Assembly (NCBI GenBank): GCA_016188105.1 | Contig: JACPIL010000026.1 | Span: 9,295 to 21,265 of the forward strand | Length of the DNA stretch: 11,971 nt | Source of the DNA: Candidatus Woesearchaeota archaeon | GTDB taxonomy: Archaea > Nanobdellota > Nanobdellia > Woesearchaeales > GW2011-AR9 | Direction: 5' to 3' | Made by a program: the position numbers and the translations under genes | In this document: piece after piece, positions 1 through 5,327 of the stretch | How positions within the stretch are numbered: position 1 is the stretch's first letter | Layout of the letters: the number at the start of each line of letters is the position of its first letter | Notes under the pieces: model-generated | What the model was told of the DNA's origin: nothing | The model's input: only the letters and a program-made list of their open reading frames with translations | The model's database searches: none

Positions 1-164
1 CCGACAGAATAAGTCCAAGGATCAATATCATGAACTGGAATTCCAGTCAAATCAGGTGTCTGGGCGGTAATTTCTACTATGCCGATATTATTTTCATAGC
101 ATTCTAGATAGAAATCTGCTGCAGTCTGGATCAAACGCGGCAATCTGGTAATATTTTGTGACAT
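1..164 (-). CDS. Unrecognised protein, N-terminal part (cut by window edge)
   Basis: An open frame runs leftwards from an ATG at 162-164 to the window edge without a stop (54 codons visible). The start is the first ATG after an in-frame TAA, and a TATA-like run at 183-193 lies about 24 bp upstream, fitting a leaderless start. The visible residues are soluble in character, with a helix around residues 9-25 (LIQTAADFYLECYE) and then a segment rich in I, V, T, D and P (GIVEITAQTPDLTGIPVHD). No motif is recognised. It follows the 281-aa coiled-coil gene on the same strand by 43 bp, so it may belong to the same cluster but seems to have its own promoter. Function unknown; the missing C-terminus could change the view completely. 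Confidence 0.6.
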   Translation of the reverse strand, partial: MSQNITRLPRLIQTAADFYLECYENNIGIVEITAQTPDLTGIPVHDIDPWTYSV

Positions 165-182
165 AGCAGTGACAAAAACATT

Positions 183-193
183 CTTCTTTAAAA
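183..193 (-). promoter_or_regulatory. TATA-like box for the partial gene
   Basis: On the minus strand the sequence reads TTTTTAAAG, centred about 24 bp before the ATG at 164. This spacing matches an archaeal TATA box whose transcript begins near the start codon. It lies in the 43-bp gap after the upstream gene. Confidence 0.35.
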
Positions 194-207
194 ATCTTTA
201 GTTGTAG

Positions 208-1053
208 TCATGCCGCCAATTGCTGCTGGGCTTCCTTCAACTCTTCTGTAGATCCGGCCAGTATTTGAGCTGTTCCTTCAAGCTGCTTCAGCAAATGCTG
301 CTTAAAATAGTCAAAACTAACTGCGCTTTGTTTCCATTCTCCAGGGTCGGTCTTACTTACTGCTCTTGCAAATTGCTCCAGATTATCTTTAGCTAATTGC
401 AAAGAGATCAAAGCCCGTTTGAGCGCAGTAACTTCGCGTAGCTTTCGCAAGTGCCGCTGTTCTTCTCGCAGTTGTCCGGAAAGATCCTGCAGCGAAGCAG
501 AAAGCTCACCCCTTATAGAAAGAAAATTGCTGACTGCTGTTGCCTCTATTCGTTGCTTTACCTTTTCCAAAACGGCCATGACTTGCAATATCTGGCCTCT
601 ACTATACTGGAGCACTGAAGAAGTGCTTGATAATTCCTTTTCTAAAACTTTTAATTCATGTACGTAATCTTGCAAGGCTTTACGTAAATCCTGAATTTTC
701 TGAATCAATTGCTGCCGTACCAGCGCAAATAAATCAGGTCTGGTGAAAGATCCGGTTGTTATTACCTCTTCCCTAAGATGCAGAACCATTTCCATGTCTT
801 TTTTAAGATCGCTGATCAATGCTTTTACATTCTTAGACTGCAGATACTTAAATTCCTGCTCCAGCCAGGTCATGAAATCAAGCATCTCAAAATAAAGATT
901 GTTAAGAAAATGACTTAATGATAACTTAATTCCATCCCATTTCGCTACTTCACTGAAAATAATTCCAGCAAGACTTATTTCCGTCTTTCGTAATGTAAGC
1001 TCTCCTTCATTCCTTAGAAAGATACTAAATTCGTGGATGGAAGTCATGCTCAC
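208..1053 (-). CDS. Long coiled-coil protein of unknown function (281 aa)
   Basis: Full open frame ending in TGA. It begins either at a GTG at 1053, directly after the TAG of the upstream gene, or at an ATG two codons later (1045-1047); the AGGTGA around 1050-1055 resembles a Shine-Dalgarno sequence but sits very close to that ATG. The protein is almost entirely helical, with no signal peptide and no membrane segment. Residues 1-100 form a possibly globular helical part. From about 100 to 180 (RQQLIQKIQDLRKALQDYVH onwards) and 185 to 281 there are long runs with Leu/Ile spacing typical of coiled coils, rich in Q, E, K and R. The end-to-start contact with the 115-aa gene upstream argues for co-transcription and translational coupling. 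It could be structural, or a partner of its neighbour; no family is recognised. Confidence 0.8.
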   Translation of the reverse strand: MSMTSIHEFSIFLRNEGELTLRKTEISLAGIIFSEVAKWDGIKLSLSHFLNNLYFEMLDFMTWLEQEFKYLQSKNVKALISDLKKDMEMVLHLREEVITTGSFTRPDLFALVRQQLIQKIQDLRKALQDYVHELKVLEKELSSTSSVLQYSRGQILQVMAVLEKVKQRIEATAVSNFLSIRGELSASLQDLSGQLREEQRHLRKLREVTALKRALISLQLAKDNLEQFARAVSKTDPGEWKQSAVSFDYFKQHLLKQLEGTAQILAGSTEELKEAQQQLAA

Positions 1054-1401
1054 CTATTTATTCACAAATATTTCTTCGAAACGTTCTTTAAAACCTTTCA
1101 TTATAACCAACAACTCCAAAGTTGTTTTTGTGCGAAGAGACAATTTAAAGGCCATTATATTTCTTTGGTATAAATCTATTTTGGCTAACTCGCCTGAAGA
1201 AACATTTTCTCTTCTTAAATCTTCTAAAAGTACTCCCAATGCATTATAAATCCTTCCTAACTTTTTTCCTGCAACATCAAGAATTGCTTCTCTTGTTGCA
1301 GGACTTATTCTTTTCAAAAATTCATCTATTTCAATAAGCTGTCGTTCAATTTCAGCAACAATATTAAAAGTTGACCTTTGCAGTGTAGATCGATTAATCA
1401 T
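1054..1401 (-). CDS. Small helical protein, distant paralogue of the 139-aa protein at 8403-8822
   Basis: A 115-aa all-helical, soluble, charged protein. ATG at 1399-1401, TAG at 1054-1056, and a TATA-like box at 1422-1434 placed for a leaderless start. No known motif. The segment at residues 62-86 (NVSSGELAKI ... NIMAFK) aligns with residues 61-86 of the protein encoded at 8403-8822 (NMASASDIAKI ... NLTIFK) with one gap, sharing N, S, AKI, N and FK. Both end in a charged amphipathic helix (KERFEEIF versus RERLEKEF). I infer that they belong to one undescribed helical family. Here it is the first gene of a pair with the 281-aa coiled-coil protein, whose start codon abuts its stop. Function unknown. 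Confidence 0.75.
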   Translation of the reverse strand: MINRSTLQRSTFNIVAEIERQLIEIDEFLKRISPATREAILDVAGKKLGRIYNALGVLLEDLRRENVSSGELAKIDLYQRNIMAFKLSLRTKTTLELLVIMKGFKERFEEIFVNK

Positions 1402-1421
1402 ACTACTAGCATCTTGTTACA

Positions 1422-1434
1422 GTATTTATAATTT
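1422..1434 (-). promoter_or_regulatory. TATA box of the two-gene minus-strand cluster
   Basis: The minus strand reads AATTATAAATACT, a near-consensus archaeal TATA element centred 26-27 bp before the ATG at 1401. The transcript is predicted to start at or next to the start codon. Confidence 0.5.
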
Positions 1435-1568
1435 TCCCGTCGAGAAAAAAGATTATTTTTGAAAATTTCTAGTTTACTGACGATAGTTCTTCATGTTAAC
1501 AAAAAAATAATCCCTTTAAATGCTTTTCCAAAATGAGCAGGACTATTTCCTAGTAACAGTATGACCAA

Positions 1569-1590
1569 AAATAGAAAGCTATTTAAATTT
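1569..1590 (+). promoter_or_regulatory. TATA-like box overlapped by an inverted repeat (candidate operator)
   Basis: A perfect inverted repeat AAATAG-aaag-CTATTT (1569-1584) runs into the TATA-like ATTTAAATTT (1581-1590). If this is the promoter of the winged-helix gene at 1694, transcription would begin near 1611 and leave a leader of about 80 nt. A repressor bound to the inverted repeat would cover the TATA box, so autoregulation by the downstream regulator is a reasonable but unproven idea. Confidence 0.35.
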
Positions 1591-1602
1591 CAAGAGTTAT
1601 AT

Positions 1603-1693
1603 TTTCCTAGGGGTTGGTAGAGGAAATTTGCAGAGTTTTGCTTTTCCATTTCATTCAAAGGGGCAGGAGCAGTAATGCTCGTGGTGTTAAATA
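1603..1693 (+). promoter_or_regulatory. Structured leader of the winged-helix gene, with alternative hairpins and an overlapping micro-ORF start
   Basis: GGAAA at 1622-1626 can pair with TTTCC at 1603-1607 or with TTTCC at 1643-1647, so the two hairpins exclude each other. Further on, GAGC (1667-1670) pairs with GCTC (1677-1680) around an ATG at 1675 that has a GGAG just before it. That ATG opens a 26-codon frame ending at 1755, which overlaps the start of the main gene in another frame. The main ATG at 1694 has its own GGTG seven bases upstream. Whether transcription starts far enough upstream to include the first hairpin is uncertain. Confidence 0.3.
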
Positions 1694-2146
1694 ATGAACA
1701 AAGAATTCGCTACCGTTCGGAAAATGCTGGAAGAACATCTGGCTGCTATCAATGATAACACTGGCGAGATTCAAGCCCTCTTTGACTTTCTGCAAGAATT
1801 AGAAACCAAAGTAGATAAACTTTCACAGCGCCTTGATCAAACCCAACTTGATTTTGGCCTGCCCAGAATGAAGCCAGTTATTGCACCCTTAAATCATACT
1901 GAGCGCAAGGTTTTTCTGGTTTTATACACTGAAGAATCGTTAGTCACCTACCCCGAACTGGCCCAAAAAGCAAATCTTTCCGTTTCTATCGTTCCTGAAT
2001 GCATCTCTTCTTTGATCCAGAAAGGCATTCCTTTCCGAAGATCATTCTTTGAAAATCAATTATTGGTAGGATTAGAGCCGGGGTTTAAAGAACTGCAAGC
2101 CAAAGAAAACATCATAAATCTAAGTTTGCAGAGTTTCATGGAATAA
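1694..2146 (+). CDS. Coiled-coil/winged-helix transcriptional regulator
   Basis: A 150-aa protein with two parts. Residues 4-53 form a heptad-like coiled coil (VRKMLEEHL ... LQELETKVDKLSQRLDQ), probably for oligomerisation. Residues 66-132 look like a winged helix-turn-helix: LNHTERKVFLVLY as helix 1, VTYPELAQKANLS as the turn leading to the recognition helix SVSIVPECISSLIQKG, then a basic FRRSFF and a beta wing (NQLLVGLEPG). This is the order seen in MarR/ArsR-like archaeal DNA-binding proteins, but no exact family can be named. An in-frame TAA six bases before the ATG fixes the start. The GGTG at 1683-1686 is a plausible ribosome site, so this gene appears to have a real 5' leader, unlike most neighbours. 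Likely a local or autoregulatory transcription factor; targets cannot be read from the sequence. Confidence 0.75.
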   Translation: MNKEFATVRKMLEEHLAAINDNTGEIQALFDFLQELETKVDKLSQRLDQTQLDFGLPRMKPVIAPLNHTERKVFLVLYTEESLVTYPELAQKANLSVSIVPECISSLIQKGIPFRRSFFENQLLVGLEPGFKELQAKENIINLSLQSFME

Positions 2147-2156
2147 TTTTTAAAGC
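2147..2156 (+). promoter_or_regulatory. TATA box of the lipoprotein/dehydratase pair
   Basis: TTTTTAAAGC is centred about 26 bp before the ATG at 2177, the right distance for a leaderless archaeal transcript. It begins right at the stop codon of the upstream regulator gene. Confidence 0.4.
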
Positions 2157-2176
2157 TTATTTCTTCTGAGAAAATT

Positions 2177-2899
2177 ATGCCTCTAAAAAGAACGGGATTA
2201 GTATTACTCTTAGCTAGCTGTGCTGAGCAACAACCTTTACAACTAGATTCAATTTCAGAAACCATTGATCAACTGCATTTTCAAAGTGAAGCAAAAATCA
2301 AGGAATTAGAAGAGCATCTTGAAAACGTTTCTCTTCTAACTGAAAAAATGCAGGATTATGGTGATCAATCGGGCAGTAGATCTATAGTTTATTATCTTTC
2401 ATTTGAAGATAAGGCCCATTATCAATGGGAGACAATATACCAAAATGGAGACCTTAGCTTCGACTTCAGTCATAGAATCGAACATGATTTTTCCAAACCG
2501 CCGCGTTATGGGATTGATACCACCTATAGAATTATTGATGTTAACAGTAATGGTCAGGAAGATTCGGCAAAAATGATTATTTGGAAAGGAGAGTTTGCCA
2601 TGTTTTGTAAAGACATCCATAATGGTGAATATCCGCTGTGCGGTGATGAACTTTTAGAAGACCTTGATCTTAACCATCTTCCCCCAGGATGCAAGGTTAC
2701 TGATGGTCCGACTTGCTCAGCTGAAGGAACAAATTATTATTTTCAGAAGAATCCCTATATCTCTGCCATGTATCGTAGTCTGGTTAGGACAACACTTCAA
2801 AGATTAGATGGGAGAAATACCGATTTAGATATTGAATTCATCGATGCTTGGGAACAGCTGAAAATAAATGAACCGCGATTATTGAAAGATTGCCGATAA
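2177..2899 (+). CDS. Secreted lipoprotein with a calcium-binding loop
   Basis: A 240-aa protein. The N-terminus MPLKRTGLVLLLASC has a charged start, a short hydrophobic stretch and a lipobox with Cys15, so it is predicted to be exported and lipid-anchored outside the cell. Residues 25-62 form a helix or short coiled coil (EAKIKELEEHLENVSLLTEK). Residues 121-129, DVNSNGQED, match the Asp-x-Asn-x-Asn-Gly-x-x-Asp calcium loop of EF-hand and dockerin-type motifs. A beta-rich part around it (YYLSFEDKAHYQWETIY, DTTYRII, AKMIIWKGEF) and Cys144, 155, 172, 180 and 239 suggest a compact extracellular fold, perhaps with disulfides. The start is the leaderless ATG behind the 2147-2156 TATA box. The PCD gene starts 1 nt after its stop, so the two are probably co-transcribed. 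The family is not recognised; calcium binding is inferred from one loop. Confidence 0.75.
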   Translation: MPLKRTGLVLLLASCAEQQPLQLDSISETIDQLHFQSEAKIKELEEHLENVSLLTEKMQDYGDQSGSRSIVYYLSFEDKAHYQWETIYQNGDLSFDFSHRIEHDFSKPPRYGIDTTYRIIDVNSNGQEDSAKMIIWKGEFAMFCKDIHNGEYPLCGDELLEDLDLNHLPPGCKVTDGPTCSAEGTNYYFQKNPYISAMYRSLVRTTLQRLDGRNTDLDIEFIDAWEQLKINEPRLLKDCR

Positions 2900-2900
2900 C

Positions 2901-3221
2901 ATGAAATTAGAACAAAAGACCTGTAAACCTTGCGAAGGTGGTGTAAAACCATTATCAGGAAAAACACTAGAATTATATCTGCAAGAAATTAAAGTTTGGA
3001 AGGTCATCGATAATCATATAGAAAAAGAATTCAAGTTTAAAGATTTCAAAACTGCCCTAGATTTTGTCAATAAAGTAGGGCAACTTGCAGAAAAAGAAGG
3101 GCATCACCCAGATATTTACTTATCATGGGGAAAAGTAAAAATAACTTTGTGGACGCACGCTATTGATGGCTTATCAGAGAATGATTTTATCCTTGCTAAG
3201 AAAATTGACTTGATTAAATGA
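2901..3221 (+). CDS. Pterin-4a-carbinolamine dehydratase (PCD/DCoH family)
   Basis: A 106-aa protein of normal family length. The family signature is clear: EGHHPDIYLSW with the His68-His69-Pro70 core, followed by TLWTHAIDGLSENDFILA with the third catalytic His86 and the conserved Asp-Gly. The N-terminal CKPCEGG and KPL(S) stretch is the usual start of microbial members. The enzyme dehydrates 4a-hydroxytetrahydropterin, recycling pterin cofactor after aromatic amino-acid hydroxylation; in microbes without such hydroxylases the role is unsettled, and other pterin or molybdopterin-related duties have been suggested. It is cytosolic and belongs to the alpha-beta DCoH fold. It starts one base after the lipoprotein gene without a ribosome site, suggesting translational coupling. 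No pterin-dependent hydroxylase is visible nearby. Confidence 0.92.
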   Translation: MKLEQKTCKPCEGGVKPLSGKTLELYLQEIKVWKVIDNHIEKEFKFKDFKTALDFVNKVGQLAEKEGHHPDIYLSWGKVKITLWTHAIDGLSENDFILAKKIDLIK

Positions 3222-3289
3222 AAAGAGCAGAAATCCCTGCTATTCATAGCGTGGGATGAATGCTGCGATAGATTTCGCTACTTTTCATT

Positions 3290-3352
3290 GCAAGAAATGA
3301 AGAAATTACTTCATTTCTGCACAGAAATCAAATCGTTGTTTGATTTCTTGTG
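3290..3352 (+). repeat. 63-nt two-hairpin module, copy 1 (hairpins A and B)
   Basis: Hairpin A pairs 3293-3302 with 3309-3318, plus GC/GC closing pairs and a bulged A. Hairpin B pairs 3323-3332 with 3339-3348 around the loop TCGTTG, plus three closing pairs across a bulged T. Copy 2 lies 89 bp downstream at the same length. Confidence 0.8.
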
Positions 3353-3378
3353 TAGAAAATCCGTCTCGGAAAAGCGGC

Positions 3379-3441
3379 GCAAGAAATGCGAAGAATATCT
3401 CATTTCTGCGCAGAAAATAAATCGCTGTTTATTTTCTTGCG
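3379..3441 (+). repeat. 63-nt two-hairpin module, copy 2 (hairpins C and D)
   Basis: Aligns without gaps to copy 1. In the B/D hairpin the only differences are one loop base (T to C) and three stem positions. At each of these the partner base has changed too: A:T to G:C, T:A to A:T, and C:G to T:A, so all pairs are kept. The loop of A/C is diverged. Confidence 0.8.
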
Positions 3442-3503
3442 TAAATCCTGCCCTTCATGGCGCGGGATAGCTGCTTTTCAGGATTTTCTTTAAGTTTTAA
3501 TCT

Positions 3504-4511
3504 TCAAATCATATACTTCCCTTCTTTCATGACCTGCGTATCACCAATAAACACATTCTTCACTTTACAAAAAATATCTATATGGTACTTTTGATATACT
3601 TTTCTGCCTAATTTCTTGGCATACATGGCATGTTTTAATCCTAAAGAAAAATGCATCCCTGCAAAGCGCTCAAAGGCAGTAGGCTCATGCAAGGTTTTTT
3701 CAAAGCCAATACCTCTATTCAAGCCAAAGCCAATTTCCCGTACTTGCACTGCTCCATTGACTTCTTCCGTTTTAATACGCTGCAAAATGTCTTCAAACAA
3801 AGCTGGGCCATTATGTGCGATCACACAACCATCTTTGATCTTAACTTCAAATGGTTCACAGAAATGGGTCTTGTGTTCAAGAGTAGGAAATCCGAATACT
3901 AATACAGAGCCATTCATCTTTTCCAATTCTTTTGCTTCGGTAAATATTTCTCCGATAGGAAATCCGGCTGCGACAATAGGATTATCAGAAAAGTCACCGG
4001 TATTTTTGAGAGGTTTTTCAAAAGGGGAATCGATTTCCAGGACCAGGTCATGACCTGATTCAATCCGTAATTGGGTATTCTCTTGCAGCAGCTTTTCCAT
4101 GACTGTGGTGGCCTGGACGTAATAAGGGGTATCGTATTGTAAAGAATCGATATAATTTTGAATTTGATCATCAGTGTTTAACGCTAATCTGGCGTGTTCA
4201 ATGACCATGTGCCCGGCTCGGAATAAGTCTGCTCGCAAGCGATGCTTAGTCATGCGGAAAGAAAGGCTTTGAACGAGGATGACTAAAGAATGTGCTGGCA
4301 AGGAAGCGATCGCTTCTTCAACCACAGACTCAGCAACCGTAGGGAAATTGATGGCTTTATGTTGATGGCTTTTGATCTCCTGCTGGTAAGTCTCGCTTAA
4401 AAGTTTGGCTAAAGAACTTTCAGTATCATAAATTAAGAGAATGAAGCAATCTTTATTGATGCGATAATTCCGGTGCAGGATATTGTGAAGATGTTCTTGT
4501 AATTGAGACAT
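3504..4511 (-). CDS. M29-like metallo-aminopeptidase (AmpS/leucyl aminopeptidase type)
   Basis: A 335-aa cytosolic protein. The C-terminal half carries, in the family order, the likely metal ligands of M29 aminopeptidases: Glu188 in GFPIGEIF, Glu259 in VREIGFGLN, His287 in GMHFSLG, and His310-x-Asp312 in HIDIF. The GFPIGEIF segment corresponds to the 'N-x-P-x-G-E-V/I-F' stretch of the family, and FCKVKNVFIGDTQVMKEGKY to its terminal beta hairpin. The N-terminal half (residues 1-170) is more diverged, and the protein is shorter than the roughly 370-410 aa typical of M29. It would remove N-terminal residues from peptides using a two-metal centre. It faces the dehydratase gene across the palindrome array. 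ATG at 4511 with a TATA-like box at 4531-4542. The family is fairly sure, the exact substrate is not; a non-peptidase relative is possible. Confidence 0.75.
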   Translation of the reverse strand: MSQLQEHLHNILHRNYRINKDCFILLIYDTESSLAKLLSETYQQEIKSHQHKAINFPTVAESVVEEAIASLPAHSLVILVQSLSFRMTKHRLRADLFRAGHMVIEHARLALNTDDQIQNYIDSLQYDTPYYVQATTVMEKLLQENTQLRIESGHDLVLEIDSPFEKPLKNTGDFSDNPIVAAGFPIGEIFTEAKELEKMNGSVLVFGFPTLEHKTHFCEPFEVKIKDGCVIAHNGPALFEDILQRIKTEEVNGAVQVREIGFGLNRGIGFEKTLHEPTAFERFAGMHFSLGLKHAMYAKKLGRKVYQKYHIDIFCKVKNVFIGDTQVMKEGKYMI

Positions 4512-4530
4512 ATAGTACTATTTGATAAGT

Positions 4531-4542
4531 GAATTAAAAATG
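4531..4542 (-). promoter_or_regulatory. TATA-like box of the aminopeptidase gene
   Basis: The minus strand reads CATTTTTAATTC, centred about 25 bp before the ATG at 4511, so the aminopeptidase could be transcribed separately from the membrane-protein gene that ends at 4559. Confidence 0.35.
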
Positions 4543-4558
4543 TTCTTGTTGAAAAACA

Positions 4559-4933
4559 TTATCTCAATTTCAAGAAATAATAGCTCCAAATCCCACAGAA
4601 TAGCGCAAAAATCAGTACAACCAACCACAATTGCTTCGGCGCGCCCTGCCACAATGATACTAACAGCCCAGCAATTGCGCTGACAGACCAGATTATTTTC
4701 AGTTTTAGCAATGCTTTGTATGCATCGACAGATTCATTACGGCTTAGCAAAGAAATGCCGCCAACCGCAAATAACGCAGCTGCAACAAGACGTGCTGTAA
4801 CTGGATCAATAACAGTAAAGCCGAATAAAGATAAGAACCATGCTGGTGCGATAAACAACGGGATGGCGAAGAGATAATCAACAACGAAATGTATTGTAAA
4901 CCAGGTGCGCAATGAAGATGGGACTTGTTTCAT
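4559..4933 (-). CDS. Small four-helix membrane protein
   Basis: A 124-aa, very hydrophobic protein with four predicted transmembrane segments at about residues 10-36, 44-64, 76-96 and 101-121. The loop between segments 2 and 3 (SRNESVDAYKALLKLK) is polar and positively charged, as expected for a cytosolic loop. DPVTARLVAAALFAVGG at residues 43-59 has the small-residue packing of integral membrane proteins of the DoxX/DUF4345-like type, but the similarity is only general. It diverges from the small lipoprotein gene at 4986, apparently sharing its TATA box. A 47-bp gap separates it from the aminopeptidase on the same strand. Function unknown. Confidence 0.75.
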   Translation of the reverse strand: MKQVPSSLRTWFTIHFVVDYLFAIPLFIAPAWFLSLFGFTVIDPVTARLVAAALFAVGGISLLSRNESVDAYKALLKLKIIWSVSAIAGLLVSLWQGAPKQLWLVVLIFALFCGIWSYYFLKLR

Positions 4934-4955
4934 AATAGAAAAGAAAGTTAGAAAT

Positions 4956-4966
4956 GTATTTAAACT
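4956..4966. promoter_or_regulatory. Apparently shared, bidirectional TATA box
   Basis: GTATTTAAACT is nearly symmetric (core TTTAAA) and lies in a 52-bp gap between two divergent genes. Its centre is about 28 bp from the minus-strand ATG (4933) and 25 bp from the plus-strand ATG (4986). Both distances fit leaderless archaeal starts, and no second TATA-like element is seen in the gap. Confidence 0.5.
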
Positions 4967-4985
4967 TACGGAAATTCATAATTGC

Positions 4986-5327
4986 ATGAAAAAAGTAATT
5001 CTTGGTCTGGTCTTAGCTGTTTCAGCCTGCCAATCTCTTGAAGAAAGAGCAATTGAAATAACGGCAAGAGAATGCAATAATCTTTCACAGCATGGCGCTT
5101 ATATTACTACTGACTTAGACCTACCCGTAGATAACGAATATCTAACACCGGAAGAAATAGCTCATGTTGATAATGTTCTTCAAGAAAAAACTGATTGCCA
5201 ACTTTCTGTATATCTAGACAAGGTAAGAAAAGAACGTAGTTTTCTGATAGAAAAACAACATTCTGCTCTTACAGTAACTTCTTTTGAACATCCTCGCTAT
5301 GAAAAAGTGTATCCAATCTATAAGTAA
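4986..5327 (+). CDS. Small lipoprotein of unknown function
   Basis: 113 aa from the ATG at 4986. The frame is open 27 codons further upstream, but the first in-frame ATG (4905) lies inside the divergent membrane-protein gene, and the TATA box at 4956-4966 fits only the 4986 start. The N-terminus MKKVILGLVLAVSAC is a textbook lipoprotein signal: two lysines, a short hydrophobic core, and a lipobox ending in Cys15. The mature part of about 98 residues is charged and mostly helical (LEERAIEITARECNNLSQ, LTPEEIAHVDNVLQEK), with Cys29 and Cys63 (counting from the ATG) as a possible disulfide pair. It is predicted to be anchored on the outer face of the membrane. No family recognised. Co-expression with the divergent membrane protein is suggested by the shared promoter. 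Confidence 0.75.
   Translation: MKKVILGLVLAVSACQSLEERAIEITARECNNLSQHGAYITTDLDLPVDNEYLTPEEIAHVDNVLQEKTDCQLSVYLDKVRKERSFLIEKQHSALTVTSFEHPRYEKVYPIYK

Larger units (their letters stand above)
3222..3503. repeat. Intergenic array of alternating imperfect palindromes (REP/BIME-like)
   Basis: The 282-bp gap between convergent genes is almost entirely stem-loops. In order: 3228-3278 (GAAATC/GATTTC, with inner hairpin 3233-3257); A 3290-3320 (10-bp stem AGAAATGAAG); B 3320-3352 (10-bp stem AGAAATCAAA, loop TCGTTG); a small TCCG/CGGA hairpin 3360-3370; C 3377-3411; D 3409-3441 (10-bp stem AGAAAATAAA, loop TCGCTG); and 3443-3486 (8-bp stem AAATCCTG/CAGGATTT, or alternatively 3445-3468). A and C read CAAGAAA...TTTCTG while B and D read CAGAAA...TTTCTTG, its reverse complement, so one palindromic unit is repeated in alternating orientation. 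A+B (3290-3352) and C+D (3379-3441) are both exactly 63 nt. The frames across it are not protein-like. Confidence 0.8.

Noticed and set aside
419..667. An 82-codon plus-strand frame rich in Ser, Arg and Cys
   Set aside because: Antisense to the coiled-coil gene; the composition is what reversed Glu/Lys/Leu-rich helices give.
1603..1693. A tRNA-like or known riboswitch fold in the leader of the winged-helix gene
   Set aside because: No acceptor stem, anticodon or T-loop consensus and no recognisable riboswitch core; only short competing hairpins are seen.
3290..3441. Repeats and spacers that might look like a small CRISPR array
   Set aside because: Only two copies, the repeat units are palindromes in alternating orientation, spacing is set by the hairpins rather than by unique spacers, and no cas gene is near.
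3288..3470. A 60-codon plus-strand frame in the palindrome array
   Set aside because: It is built from the hairpin repeats themselves, has low-complexity Phe/Leu/Lys content and no promoter spacing; the DNA is better explained as a palindromic repeat element.
3616..4053. A 145-codon plus-strand frame
   Set aside because: It lies wholly inside the M29-like gene on the other strand, has no family features, and is the antisense shadow of conserved coding sequence.
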